This document shows, piece by piece, positions 55,356 through 64,000 of a stretch of 64,000 nucleotides of DNA. This DNA is from Nocardia exalbida NBRC 100660. Lineage in GTDB: Bacteria > Actinomycetota > Actinomycetes > Mycobacteriales > Mycobacteriaceae. Positions within the stretch are counted from its first letter, which is position 1. Each line of letters starts with the position of its first letter. A model generated the notes under the pieces. It worked only from the letters and a program-made list of their open reading frames with translations, was not told the DNA's origin and made no database searches. Both the position numbers and the translations under genes were made by a program. Where the stretch lies: the NCBI RefSeq assembly GCF_000308575.1, contig NZ_BAFZ01000119.1, positions 243,225 through 307,224 on the forward strand, given 5' to 3'.

Positions 55356-58300
55356 CCCGCTGACCTCCGCTTCAACCGCGAATTCGTTCGGATCTTCCGC
55401 GGCGCCGGGGCAGCACAGCACCGCGCCGCTGGGCAGACGTTGGTTCGCCGCGACCGTCCTCGCGGCGTTCCTGCTGACCTTCGTGCAGGCGCCGGGACTC
55501 ACGGTCGCCGACACGAAATACGACCTGGCGCAGAATCCGCTCGGTTTTCTCGCGCGCGCCGCACATCTGTGGAGTAGCCAGGCGCCGATGGGCCAGGTGC
55601 AGAACCAGGCCTACGGATACTTCTTCCCACACGGCGCGTTCTTCTCGCTCGGCCATCTGCTGGGCGTGCCCGCCTGGGTGACGCAGCGGGTCTGGTGGGC
55701 GCTGCTGCTGCTCGCCGGTTTCTGGGGAATCGTGCGCCTGTGCGAGGCGCTCGGCATCGGGACGCGCGGGTCGCGGGTCGTCGCCGCGCTCGCGTTCGCG
55801 CTGTCGCCTCGGGTCCTGACCACCGTCGGGTCGATCTCCTCGGAGACGCTGCCGATGATGCTGGCGCCGTGGGTGCTGCTCGCACCCGCCGTGCTCGGCG
55901 TCGCGGGGCGCGCCCGGCGGCGGGGCGGAGCGGAGTCGCCCGCGGGCAGTGCGCTGGCGCTCGCCCTGATGGGCTCGGTCAACGCGGTCGCGACGGTGGC
56001 CGCCTTCCTGCCCGCGCTGCTGTGGTGGGCGGCCGCCTCGCCTGCGCTCGCCCCGGCGCGAGGCGGCTCCCATCGGCCGGATCGCCGTTGGTGGCGTTTC
56101 ACCGCGGCGTGGATTCCGCTGCTGGTGCTGGCCACGTTCTGGTGGGCGGTCCCGCTACTGCTGCTGGGCAAGGTGAGTCCGCCGTTCCTGGACTACATCG
56201 AATCGTCGGGGGTGACGACGCAGTGGTCCTCGCTGGGCGAGGTGCTGCGCGGCACCGACAGCTGGACCCCGTTCGTCTCGCCGGAACGTATCGCGGGCGC
56301 GGTATTGGTGACCCAGCCCGCGGCGGTGCTCGCGACCGGGCTGGTCGCGGCGGCGGGCATGGCCGGCCTGGCCCTGCGATCCATGCCGTACCGGGGCAGG
56401 CTCGTCCTGATCCTGTGTGTCGGGCTGGTCGGCATCTGCGCCGGATTCGCCGGTGAGCTGAGCGGCCCGTTCGCCGAGTCGGTACGCGTCTTCCTCGACT
56501 CCGGGGGCGCTCCGCTGCGCAACGTGCACAAGCTGGAGCCGCTGATCCGCATCCCGCTCGTGCTCGGGTTGGCACAGTTGCTCGCCCGGGTTCCGCTGCC
56601 CGCCTCCGTTCCTTTCCGGGTTTGGCGCGGCGCGTTCGCGCACCCGGAGCGGGACCGCGCGGTCGCGGTGGCGGCACTGATCCTCACCGCGCTCGCCCTG
56701 TCCAGCTCCCTGGCCTGGACCGGCAAGCTCGCACCGCGCGGCGCCTACGACCGGGTCCCCGCCTATTGGCAGCAGACCGCGGACTGGCTCGCGAACAATG
56801 CCTCCGACACCCGCGCCCTGGTCGTGCCCGGCGCCCCCTTCGGCAGCCAGATCTGGGGACTCACGCGCGACGAACCGCTGCAAGCGCTGGCCCGAACGCC
56901 GTGGGCGATCCGCGACGCGGTGCCGCTGAACCCGCCCGGCACCATCCGCGCGATGGATTCGGTGCAGCGGCTCATCGCCGACGGCAGGCCCTCGGCGGGC
57001 CTGGCCGCGACGCTGAGCGCTCAGGGCGTCGGCGTCGTCGTCCTGCGCAACGATCTCGACCCGGAGACCTCCCGGTCGACCCGGCCGATGCTGGCCCACC
57101 AGGCGCTCGACGAGTCGCCCGGTCTGCGCAAGGTGGCCGAGTTCGGCAACCCGATCGAATCGGTGGTGCTCGCCGACGGCTTGGTGGCCGACGGCGACCT
57201 GCGGCCGCCGTATCCGGCGGTCGAGATCTACCGGGTCGACGCGCCGGCGCTCGGCACGCCCGCCGAGGTGCGCGGCGGTACCGGTGCGCCGGAAGCGTTC
57301 CCCGGCGCGTATACCGTCCCACTGGGCGATGTTCCGGTGGTCCAGGGCGGACCCGAAGTGTTCGAGCGGATGCGCCGCGACCCTGCCGCCGCCCGGACGC
57401 CCGGCTTGCTCGCCGCCGACGCGATCCGGGCCGGGTTGCCGATCGGCCCAGTGACGGTCACCGATACGCCGATGGATCGCGAAGCCGATTTCGGCCGGGT
57501 GGACAACCACAACTCGGCGTTGCGCGCCCCCGACGACGCGCGCCGCACGCACAACCTGGTGCCCGACTATCCGGTGCCCGGCGCGGAACTGGTGCGCGGC
57601 GAATGGTCCGGCGCCACGATCACCGCGTCCAGTTCGGCCGCGGACGCCACGCAGCTCGGCGGCGCCGCGCCGGGAAGCTCCACCGCGGCCGTCGTCGACG
57701 GCGATCCGGCCACCGCGTGGATCAGCAACGGCATCGAACGCGCGCTCGGACAGTGGCTTCGACTCGATCTCGACCATCCGATCCAGACCGGGCAGCTGAA
57801 ACTGACCACCAGTGCGGCCGCCATCGGCGACCCGGTCAAATGGATCGAGGTGCGCACCGCGAACGGCACCGTCTCGGTCCGGGTGCCCGAACCCGGTGCG
57901 CCGGTCTCGGTTTCGCTTCCCGCCGGCCGCACGGAGTGGCTGACGATCACCGCCATCCGCACCGAAGGCGGCTCGGGTGGCGGGCAATTCGGCATCAGCG
58001 AACTCGCGCTGGACGACTACTCGGTGCGTAACGCGCCGGTCCGCGTCGACATCAGGCATCGGACCGTGGTTCCGTCCGCTCCAGCGGGCGCGCAACTGCG
58101 CGGCTGGGATCTCGGTCAGGAATTTCCCGGCCGCAGCGCGTGTTTCGATGCGCCCGACCGGGTGCGTTGCAGCAAAGGTCTCGCTTTGGCCCCGGAGGAA
58201 CCCGGCACGTTCCAGCGCACGCTGACCGTCCCGGAACCGATGTCGGTCGCCCCGGAACTGACCGTCCGCACCAGGCAGGGCCCGGCCCTGGAGGCGCTGC

Positions 58301-59745
58301 TCACCGACCGAGCCCGGCCGGTGGCCCGGGGCAAGGCCGACGTCGGCGATTTGCGCGGGGCCGCGTTCGCCGCGACCGACGGCGATCCGCGCACGAGCTG
58401 GACCGCGCCCGAGGCCTCGGTGCGCGAGCCGACCGGCGGCAGGCCGACGCTCACCCTCGAATTGCCCGAGCCCACGCTGGTGACCGGCCTCGAACTGACC
58501 CCCTCGCTCGGCGGCTTGCCCGCGACGCCCACCTCGGTGACGGTGAATCTCGGGGACGGTCCGCAGGTGCGTGAACTCGAGGACGACGGCTCGGGCACAC
58601 CCATCCGGATCTCCCTGCATCCCACCGTGACCGACCGCATCGAACTCAGCATGCGAACCTGGCGGCCGGTGCTGGACCGGACGGCGCTCGGGTTCGTCCA
58701 GACCCAGCCGCCCGGACTGGCGGAGGTGACGGTGCTTGGACCGGACTACCCCCCGGCCGCCGCACTGGACCGCGAGATCACCGTGCCGTGCGCGCTGGGG
58801 CCGACGATCGATGCGGGCGGTCGGACGCTGCACACGTCGGTCACCGCCACCGTCGGCGAATTACGCTCCGGCGCACCCGTTCCCGCCCGGGTGTGCACCG
58901 ACGAGGCGGGCGAGCCGGAGGCCGCGGCACCGAGCGAGTTCGCGCTGCCGCAGGGCCGGGCCGACGTGGCGGTCGGGCCGACCGACCTGTTCTTCGTGGA
59001 TCGGCTGCGCTTGCACCGAAGCGGGACGGAAACCGCCGCGGCGCCCGCGGTGGACGCGGGCACACGACTGCTCGTGCTGCCGCTGAGCACCAACGTCGGA
59101 TGGCGTGCGACCAGTGCGGACGGACACGTGCTCGAACCGGTGGTGGTGGACGGCTGGCAGCAAGCCTGGCTGCTGCCCGCCGATGCCACCGGCCCGGTGA
59201 CGATCGCTTTCCCGGACGACCGGTGGTACCGCCTCGGCATCTTCGGCGGCCTGCTGCTGCTCCTGCCGCTCGCGGTCCTGGCCTTCCCCCGCCGCGCGCG
59301 GCCGGGCCCCACCCGGGCCGAGGCGGGCAGAGCGGAATCGGAGGTGCCCGCCGAGCAGCCGGATGCGAGCGCCGATGCTCGCGGTACCTGGGGCCGACGC
59401 TGGATGGGCGCGGTAGGGCTCACCGGTGCGGCTACCGTGATCGCGGGTCCGGTGGGCGCTGCCGCCACGGTGATCGCCTTGGCCGCAACCCGTTTCACGC
59501 GGTACGTCACCCCGCGTGCGCTCGTCGTCGTGGCGGGCGCGGGCACCATGCTCTCCGCCGCCGCGCTGTCCACGGGCCCGTGGCGCTCGCCGGACGGTTA
59601 TATGGGTGGCTCCGCGCTGGTGCAGCTTCCCGCGCTGCTCGCGATCATCGCGGTGGGCATCGCGGCGCTGCCCCGGCCGAAGCATGCTGATCGGGCTGGT
59701 GCGAGCGGGTCGGACGAGCCGCGTCCCCCGACGGTCGGGGACTGA
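55336..59745 (+). CDS. aftD: alpha-(1->3)-arabinofuranosyltransferase AftD
   Basis: A 1469-aa GT-C glycosyltransferase that adds alpha-1,3 branches to arabinogalactan and lipoarabinomannan with decaprenylphosphoryl-arabinose. The first 450 residues hold many membrane helices (TVLAAFLLTFVQAPG, VWWALLLLAGFWGIV, AWIPLLVLATFWWAVPLLLLGKV). A long outer region follows with two F5/8-type carbohydrate-binding segments near residues 760-890 (DPATAWISNGIERALGQWLRLDLDHP) and 1010-1080 (ATDGDPRTSWTAP). Further helices lie at the C-terminus (LGIFGGLLLLLPLAVLAFP). The start is a TTG at 55336, which overlaps DUF2613; other starts would cut the first helix. M. tuberculosis AftD has 1400 residues. Confidence 0.95.
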   Translation: MSTAAADPLTSASTANSFGSSAAPGQHSTAPLGRRWFAATVLAAFLLTFVQAPGLTVADTKYDLAQNPLGFLARAAHLWSSQAPMGQVQNQAYGYFFPHGAFFSLGHLLGVPAWVTQRVWWALLLLAGFWGIVRLCEALGIGTRGSRVVAALAFALSPRVLTTVGSISSETLPMMLAPWVLLAPAVLGVAGRARRRGGAESPAGSALALALMGSVNAVATVAAFLPALLWWAAASPALAPARGGSHRPDRRWWRFTAAWIPLLVLATFWWAVPLLLLGKVSPPFLDYIESSGVTTQWSSLGEVLRGTDSWTPFVSPERIAGAVLVTQPAAVLATGLVAAAGMAGLALRSMPYRGRLVLILCVGLVGICAGFAGELSGPFAESVRVFLDSGGAPLRNVHKLEPLIRIPLVLGLAQLLARVPLPASVPFRVWRGAFAHPERDRAVAVAALILTALALSSSLAWTGKLAPRGAYDRVPAYWQQTADWLANNASDTRALVVPGAPFGSQIWGLTRDEPLQALARTPWAIRDAVPLNPPGTIRAMDSVQRLIADGRPSAGLAATLSAQGVGVVVLRNDLDPETSRSTRPMLAHQALDESPGLRKVAEFGNPIESVVLADGLVADGDLRPPYPAVEIYRVDAPALGTPAEVRGGTGAPEAFPGAYTVPLGDVPVVQGGPEVFERMRRDPAAARTPGLLAADAIRAGLPIGPVTVTDTPMDREADFGRVDNHNSALRAPDDARRTHNLVPDYPVPGAELVRGEWSGATITASSSAADATQLGGAAPGSSTAAVVDGDPATAWISNGIERALGQWLRLDLDHPIQTGQLKLTTSAAAIGDPVKWIEVRTANGTVSVRVPEPGAPVSVSLPAGRTEWLTITAIRTEGGSGGGQFGISELALDDYSVRNAPVRVDIRHRTVVPSAPAGAQLRGWDLGQEFPGRSACFDAPDRVRCSKGLALAPEEPGTFQRTLTVPEPMSVAPELTVRTRQGPALEALLTDRARPVARGKADVGDLRGAAFAATDGDPRTSWTAPEASVREPTGGRPTLTLELPEPTLVTGLELTPSLGGLPATPTSVTVNLGDGPQVRELEDDGSGTPIRISLHPTVTDRIELSMRTWRPVLDRTALGFVQTQPPGLAEVTVLGPDYPPAAALDREITVPCALGPTIDAGGRTLHTSVTATVGELRSGAPVPARVCTDEAGEPEAAAPSEFALPQGRADVAVGPTDLFFVDRLRLHRSGTETAAAPAVDAGTRLLVLPLSTNVGWRATSADGHVLEPVVVDGWQQAWLLPADATGPVTIAFPDDRWYRLGIFGGLLLLLPLAVLAFPRRARPGPTRAEAGRAESEVPAEQPDASADARGTWGRRWMGAVGLTGAATVIAGPVGAAATVIALAATRFTRYVTPRALVVVAGAGTMLSAAALSTGPWRSPDGYMGGSALVQLPALLAIIAVGIAALPRPKHADRAGASGSDEPRPPTVGD

Positions 59746-59862
59746 CGGTCCACACCGATCGACAACCGACCGCCCCTGTCGGCGCGCACGCGAGGCATTC
59801 CGCTCGACGAGGCGCGCATTCGCCGTGCGCCGCAAGCGCACTCGTTGCTAACGTGACCACGC

Positions 59863-60363
59863 GTGAACACCTGTGCCGAATGCGGTTTCGTCTACGACTT
59901 GGCTTCGGCGGCCGATGTGCCGTCGCTGGCGCGGGAGCACGCAGTGGAATACGCCGATCTGCTCGGCGCCGACGGCGGCAAGTTACGCCGGCGTGGCAAG
60001 CCGGATGTGTGGTCACCGCTGGAGTACGCGTGCCACGTGCGGGACGTACTGCTCGCCCAGCGCGAGCGCGTACTGGCCGCACGTCGTTCGGACAATCCGC
60101 CCGCTACCGCGATGGGCCGGGACGAGCGCGTCGAGCACGACGGATACGCCGAGCAGAACCCCGCGGACGTCGCTCGCCAGATCCGCGACGCCGCCCTCCT
60201 GTTCGCGAACGTGCTGGAGCGACTCGGCGACGACGACTGGGAGCGGACCCTGGGCTTCCCCTACCCCGAACCCGCGGATCGTTCCCTGCGCTGGCTCGCC
60301 GTGCACACCCTGCACGAGCTGCGCCACCACCTGCTGGACATGCACCGGCAACTCGACGGCTGA
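59863..60363 (+). CDS. DinB-like four-helix metalloprotein
   Basis: A 166-aa protein from GTG 59863. It begins MNTCAECGFVYDLA with a CxxC pair, unlike most family members. The DinB/YfiT fold shows three metal-ligand regions: WSPLEYACHVRDVLLAQRERV, EHDGYAEQ, and LHELRHHLLDMHRQL with two histidines. Related proteins are mycothiol- or bacillithiol-dependent transferases. A -10-like TAACGT lies eight bases before the GTG, so the mRNA is nearly leaderless. It converges on the acyltransferase gene, 18 bp apart. Confidence 0.88.
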   Translation: MNTCAECGFVYDLASAADVPSLAREHAVEYADLLGADGGKLRRRGKPDVWSPLEYACHVRDVLLAQRERVLAARRSDNPPATAMGRDERVEHDGYAEQNPADVARQIRDAALLFANVLERLGDDDWERTLGFPYPEPADRSLRWLAVHTLHELRHHLLDMHRQLDG

Positions 60364-60381
60364 CCTCGCGCGGGCGGCCGA

Positions 60382-61566
60382 TCAGGGCGCGGGCTCGGGT
60401 TCCGGGTTGCGCCGCACCCGGTCCCGGTGGCGGGCCCAGCGCCGCACCGGCTCCTCGATGAGCGCGTAACTGGCCGCGGCGACCGGAAGGGTGACGGCGA
60501 TCGTGAGGGCCAGGACGTACCCGAAGTCCCCCTGGAAGGGCAGGATGCCGAAGACCGGGAACACGATCGACAGCATCGCGAGGTGCCAGATGAAGATGCC
60601 GTAGGACCAGCGGCCGAGCGTCGCGGCCACCGGTGACTCCAGCCAGCGGTGCGCGCGCGCCGCCGGGTCGCGCAGCACCAGCGGCGCGAGCAGCGCGAAC
60701 CCGATGATCGCGCCGAGCCCCATCTTCACCACGTACTGCCAGGGTTCGGCCCGGTTCAGCCCGGCGGGACCGGCCAGATCGGTCGCCGCGAGCAGAAAGG
60801 CGCACACCGCGACGGTCCACATCAGTGGCTGATTCGCCCCGACTTTCCACCACCGTGATAGCCGGACGCTATGTTCGGCGAGCTCGGCGAGGATCATGCC
60901 GGCGGCGAACCAGGGCAGATACCCGGGCAGCCAGTTGTCCGCGTGGATCGCGTCGGGCGTCGGCACCGGAATGAAGTTCCAGCTCAGGCTGAGCAGAGCG
61001 AGCGCGAGCAGCACCGGCACCCGCCGCCGCGCCGCGGGGCCGCGCAGACGCACCAGCGCGAACGCCAGCACGGGCAGCACGAGATAGAAGGCGACCTCCA
61101 CCGACAGGCTCCACATCTGGGTGAGGCCGTCGGTGAGTGTCAGCGGCACGAATACCTGCAACAGCGCGAGGTTCGACACCCACACCCGCAGACCCGCCGT
61201 CCCGGCGGCGCTGGGCAGCAGCACCAGAACCGCGCACACCACGACCCAGTAGGCGGGCAGGATGCGAGCGGCACGATGTCTCAGGTAGTAGCCGACCGGC
61301 GGGGCGGTGTCCAGCCCGCGCGCGGCCGCGGCGTGCGGACGCCAGAGCAGGAACCCGGACAGGGCGAAGAACACCGCCACCGCCATGTCGAACCGACCCC
61401 ACACCCGGCCGACGACCGGTGTGCCCGCGGCGCCGGTCTGGAAGGCGACGTGGGTCAGCAGCACGCCGAGCGCGGCCATTCCGCGCATGCCTTCCAAGGC
61501 CGGCACGAAGGCGCGCGGGCGCACCCGTTCGGTCGCGGGCGCGGCGGTGGGCAGGGTCGCTGTCAT
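60382..61566 (-). CDS. acyltransferase 3 family membrane protein
   Basis: A 394-aa membrane O-acyltransferase from ATG 61566. It begins with the conserved RPRAFVPALEGMRGMAALGVLLTHVAFQTG, including the catalytic His, and has around ten helices (GRFDMAVAVFFALSGFLLWRP, ILPAYWVVVCAVLVLLPS, YGIFIWHLAMLSIVFPVFGIL). The C-terminus is cytoplasmic (RWARHRDRVRRNPEPEPAP). Such enzymes acetylate or succinylate polysaccharides or glycolipids. The substrate here is unknown; a wall polymer is plausible given aftD nearby. A longer start at 61704 is unlikely. Confidence 0.9.
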   Translation of the reverse strand: MTATLPTAAPATERVRPRAFVPALEGMRGMAALGVLLTHVAFQTGAAGTPVVGRVWGRFDMAVAVFFALSGFLLWRPHAAAARGLDTAPPVGYYLRHRAARILPAYWVVVCAVLVLLPSAAGTAGLRVWVSNLALLQVFVPLTLTDGLTQMWSLSVEVAFYLVLPVLAFALVRLRGPAARRRVPVLLALALLSLSWNFIPVPTPDAIHADNWLPGYLPWFAAGMILAELAEHSVRLSRWWKVGANQPLMWTVAVCAFLLAATDLAGPAGLNRAEPWQYVVKMGLGAIIGFALLAPLVLRDPAARAHRWLESPVAATLGRWSYGIFIWHLAMLSIVFPVFGILPFQGDFGYVLALTIAVTLPVAAASYALIEEPVRRWARHRDRVRRNPEPEPAP

Positions 61567-61769
61567 CGGACTCCAGTCTGCCTCGGCGAATCCACAGTTG
61601 ATAACCCGGCGTTTCAGATTTCGCGCTAGACTCGGGCGATTTCTCGGCCGTTTCGGCCTCGACGCCGCATGGTACGACATCGGACTGTTAGTGTCGGGGC
61701 TCACGAGTGCCGCGGCCTGCCCGCAGTGCTCGCCGGAGCGACCTGTGTTCTACGACGAGGAGAGTTTGC

Positions 61770-62930
61770 ATGGCACTGAGTGCCGGTACCAGAAGGACGG
61801 TGGCCTGCCTGCTCGTGGGTCTCGGCGCGTTGCTGATCGTCGCCGCAATCATGATCCCGACCTACACCGTCGACAAGCTGGCCAAAACTCCCCTCGATCT
61901 GGAGATCACCACGATCGCCACGAACCAGCCGGGTGAGGACAGCCTGGTGCTCGACTCCAAGTCACTGACCGCTCCGGAAGGCGCGGCGAAGGTCGACACC
62001 AATGTCCCGCTGGTCTCGCAGCGCTTCCTCACCGTCGAGGACCCGGCCGACGCCGAGCAGATGACCGTGCAGGCGGGCCAGACACTGCGGCGCATCGACA
62101 AGCAGGGCGACACCGGCCTGCTCACCGCGACCGTCGATCGGGTGACCATCGACCGGGTGTCCGGTGAGCCGGTCGGCACCGAGCCCAACGGCTCGATCGC
62201 GGTGACCGCCAACCTCGAGGGCCAGAGCCTCGCCGAGCCGGTGCAGCACACCGGTCTGCAGTACCGGTTCCCGATCGGCACCGAGAAGAAGACCTACCCG
62301 TACTTCGATCTCAACGTCCGCAAGACCTTCGACGCCAACTTCCTCGAAGAGACCGAGATCAACGGCACCAAGGTCTACCACTTCCAGATGTCGGTGCCGG
62401 CCACCAGCCTGTGGGACGTCGTGCAGGCGCCGACCAACCGGCTGAGCCTGCCCGCCGCCAAGTGGGGCGTGGAGGGCGGCGACGCCCCGGTGACCATGAC
62501 CCGGTACTACACCAACACCCGTGACCTGTGGGTGGAGCCGAAGACCGGCACGGTCGTCAAGGGCGGCGAGGCGCTGCACCTCTATTACTCGCGCACCGCG
62601 GACAAGCCGGAGGTCACCGCACTGAAGTCGCACATCGTGTTCGACGAGAACACGATCGAGTCGCAGCTGTCGGTGGCCAAGGAGAACATCGACAAGCTGT
62701 CGCTGTACGGCCGGGTGATGCCGATCATCCTGGGCGTCCTCGGTGTGATCGCGCTGATCGCCGGTGTGGTGCTCGGCATCCGCGGCGGCTCCGCTCCGAC
62801 GCCAGCGCGGGCGGGCGGCTTCCCGGGTCAGCGTCCGAGCGGCGCGGCTCCGGCCGCCCCCGCACCGCGTGCCAACCGCGGCGCCGACGACGCGCCGACG
62901 GAGCAGATTCGGATCGACAAACAGCCCTGA
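61770..62930 (+). CDS. DUF3068 membrane protein
   Basis: A 386-aa protein from ATG 61770, with GAGGAGAG upstream. One N-terminal helix (VACLLVGLGALLIVAAIMIPTYTV) and one C-terminal helix (VMPIILGVLGVIALIAGVVLGIRGG) bracket an outer domain of about 290 residues, mostly beta. The C-terminal tail is Pro/Ala-rich and cytoplasmic. DUF3068 (also called PorA-family in some databases) is typical of mycolic-acid bacteria, with unknown role in the envelope. A perfect hairpin terminator follows. Confidence 0.9.
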   Translation: MALSAGTRRTVACLLVGLGALLIVAAIMIPTYTVDKLAKTPLDLEITTIATNQPGEDSLVLDSKSLTAPEGAAKVDTNVPLVSQRFLTVEDPADAEQMTVQAGQTLRRIDKQGDTGLLTATVDRVTIDRVSGEPVGTEPNGSIAVTANLEGQSLAEPVQHTGLQYRFPIGTEKKTYPYFDLNVRKTFDANFLEETEINGTKVYHFQMSVPATSLWDVVQAPTNRLSLPAAKWGVEGGDAPVTMTRYYTNTRDLWVEPKTGTVVKGGEALHLYYSRTADKPEVTALKSHIVFDENTIESQLSVAKENIDKLSLYGRVMPIILGVLGVIALIAGVVLGIRGGSAPTPARAGGFPGQRPSGAAPAAPAPRANRGADDAPTEQIRIDKQP

Positions 62931-62945
62931 CCGGCTGATCACCCC

Positions 62946-62987
62946 CGAATTCGGCTCCCCCGCCTACCGGCTGGGGAGCCGAATTCG
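62946..62987. terminator. perfect 15-bp hairpin after the DUF3068 gene
   Basis: CGAATTCGGCTCCCC (62946-62960) pairs with GGGGAGCCGAATTCG (62973-62987) around a 12-nt loop. It lies between converging gene ends. Confidence 0.8.
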
Positions 62988-62999
62988 TTCGCGGGGTTC

Positions 63000-63365
63000 T
63001 CAGGGTTCGGTGCGGCCGAGCGGATAGGCGACCGGGTGCCGTGGCTGATACAGCAGCATCGTGCCCGCGCCGGGAACACACAGGGTTACGCACCGGCCGA
63101 AACCCCGCTCGGTGACCTCCCCCTCGAACCGTGCTCCACGGGCGGCCAGCTCGGCCGTCGTCCGGTCCAGGTCGTCGCACATCAGCGAGCTCTCGTGGCA
63201 CGGCGTGCCTTCGGTGGGATGTACGCCGAGTTCACTCGGGCCTGGAGCGAACAGCAGCCAGCCGTCGTGGGCGTCGATGTGCGGCCAGCGCAGGACATCG
63301 CGGAAGAACGCGCGGGCCGCGTCGGGATCGTCCGCGTAGACCAGGGTGTGCACCGCGGTGATCAT
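63000..63365 (-). CDS. VOC (glyoxalase/bleomycin-resistance) family protein
   Basis: A 121-aa protein with the paired beta-alpha-beta-beta-beta layout of the VOC superfamily. It begins MITAVHTLVYADDPDAARAFFRDVLRWPHIDAHDGWLLFAPGPSELGVHP and continues DDLDRTTAELAARGARFEGEVTERGFGRCVTLCVPGAGTMLLYQPRHP. A His in the first half (AVHTLV) and a Glu-type ligand in the second may bind metal, but the complete set is unclear. Function unknown; bleomycin resistance is not implied. It is followed by the flippase end. Confidence 0.88.
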   Translation of the reverse strand: MITAVHTLVYADDPDAARAFFRDVLRWPHIDAHDGWLLFAPGPSELGVHPTEGTPCHESSLMCDDLDRTTAELAARGARFEGEVTERGFGRCVTLCVPGAGTMLLYQPRHPVAYPLGRTEP

Positions 63366-63387
63366 GGAACGATCGTAGGCGGTGGGG

Positions 63388-64000
63388 TCAGCCGACGGGG
63401 CGAAGCGGTTCGGGGCGCGTCGTGTGGTCTGCCGCGCGCAAAACGATGACGGCGACCACGAAGGTGGTGGTCGCGGCCACCGACACGGCCGTGATGATCA
63501 GCGCCGGAACCGACCGGGCCAGCGACAGCATCAGGGTGACTTCGACGGCCAGCCCCAGCCAGGCGACCATCGCGAGCGAAGTGCGGTCCACGGCGATGGC
63601 CGAGAGCACCGCGCCTTGCAGCACGGCCAGCAGCGCGCCGTGCAACGCGAACACCCACAGCAAGCCCTGGATCGGGGCGTAGTCCTCGCCGGCCAGCAAC
63701 GGAGCGAGCGGCGCGGCGAGCGCGGCGCCGAGCACCGCGACGAGGCCGATCCCGCTGAGCACCGCCAATGCCGCCCGGATCGCGCTCGCCGAGTGCGTCG
63801 GCTGGGCCATCCGCGGGTAGAGCACGACACCGACCGCCTGCGGCAGCCAGAATGCGATCTTGGTGGCGATGGTGCCGAGCGCGTAGCGGCTGGCGTCCAC
63901 GTCGTCGAGCACGATCCGCACCACGATGAGATCCGCCGACGACAGCGCCATCATCGCCGCCTGCACTTGGGCGGCCCGCAGCACCGGCAGCACGCCGGGA
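63388..64000 (-). CDS. polysaccharide flippase-like membrane protein, N-terminus cut by window edge
   Basis: The frame is open to the window edge; the visible part is about 203 codons. It shows at least five helices (ALAVLSGIGLVAVLGAALAAP, GLLWVFALHGALLAVLQGAVLSAI, MVAWLGLAVEVTLMLSL, LIITAVSVAATTTFVVAVIVL) and the segment DASRYALGTIATKIAFWLPQAVGVVLYPRM typical of Wzx-like polysaccharide transporters of the MOP superfamily. It would flip a lipid-linked sugar. Its nearness to aftD and the acyltransferase fits envelope glycan assembly. The start lies beyond 64000. Confidence 0.8.
   Translation of the reverse strand, partial: PGVLPVLRAAQVQAAMMALSSADLIVVRIVLDDVDASRYALGTIATKIAFWLPQAVGVVLYPRMAQPTHSASAIRAALAVLSGIGLVAVLGAALAAPLAPLLAGEDYAPIQGLLWVFALHGALLAVLQGAVLSAIAVDRTSLAMVAWLGLAVEVTLMLSLARSVPALIITAVSVAATTTFVVAVIVLRAADHTTRPEPLRPVG

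Noticed and set aside
63000..63365. Bleomycin resistance protein
   Set aside because: VOC-fold similarity alone does not support a drug-binding role.

Overview
The window is about 69% G+C with dense genes, and many starts are GTG. It carries genes diagnostic of arabinogalactan-bearing mycolic-acid actinobacteria: an AftD arabinofuranosyltransferase, two DUF4185 secreted proteins, a DUF2613 protein, a LpqI-type lipoprotein, and a FadE5/FadA2/FabG4/HtdX set. A Nocardia-like organism is most likely; this is inferred from gene content, not from a database search. There is no rRNA, IS element, integrase, prophage or CRISPR array. One tRNA-Gly(CCC) is present.

Layout. 0-2 kb: a coupled pair of acyl-CoA dehydrogenases, the second cut by the window edge. 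2-13.8 kb: housekeeping and envelope genes (PASTA protein, YdcF-like, UDP-glucose dehydrogenase, Hsp70-like membrane protein, YibE/F, an alanine/aspartate-type aminotransferase, XRE/TPR regulator, dCTP deaminase, SDR, PAP2 phosphatase), then tRNA-Gly. 14-16.8 kb: a methyltransferase and a HicAB toxin-antitoxin pair with a perfect 20-bp palindrome in its promoter. 16.8-25.1 kb: an organosulfur island with flavin reductases, SfnB- and SfnG-like enzymes, a StyA-like flavoprotein, free methionine-R-sulfoxide reductase, and coupled DszC-like and DszA-like monooxygenases preceded by a possible 25-residue leader peptide. 25.2-30.3 kb: a drug-type ABC exporter with a DUF1048 protein under a repeat-containing promoter, small envelope proteins, a MazEF-like pair and a hydrolase. 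30.3-34.1 kb: a TetR/crotonase/thiolase operon with a perfect operator-like palindrome. 34.3-45.7 kb: two paralogous DUF4185 proteins, FadE5, a MmyB-type regulator, a VanW protein and 6-phosphogluconate dehydrogenase. 45.8-59.7 kb: FadA2, FabG4, HtdX, a Cys-tailed DUF5685 protein, a TetR regulator, LpqI, a universal stress protein, isochorismate synthase, DUF2613 and AftD. This matches, with rearrangements, the M. tuberculosis Rv0236c-Rv0244c block. 59.8-64 kb: DinB-like protein, acyltransferase, DUF3068 membrane protein, VOC protein and the end of a polysaccharide flippase.

How the genes fit together. Three themes dominate. (1) The sulfur island supplies reduced flavin and several two-component monooxygenases able to cleave C-S bonds, with MsrC nearby. 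(2) FadE5, FadA2, FabG4 and HtdX together cover the steps of a beta-oxidation or chain-remodelling cycle. A shared TTACTC-N2-GAGTAA palindrome before fadA2/fabG4, the tetR and (degenerate) fadE5 suggests one TetR regulon. (3) AftD builds arabinan, while DUF4185 proteins (a family now linked to endo-D-arabinanase activity) and LpqI trim or recycle wall polymers. Convergent genes are repeatedly separated by long perfect hairpins that look like bidirectional terminators.
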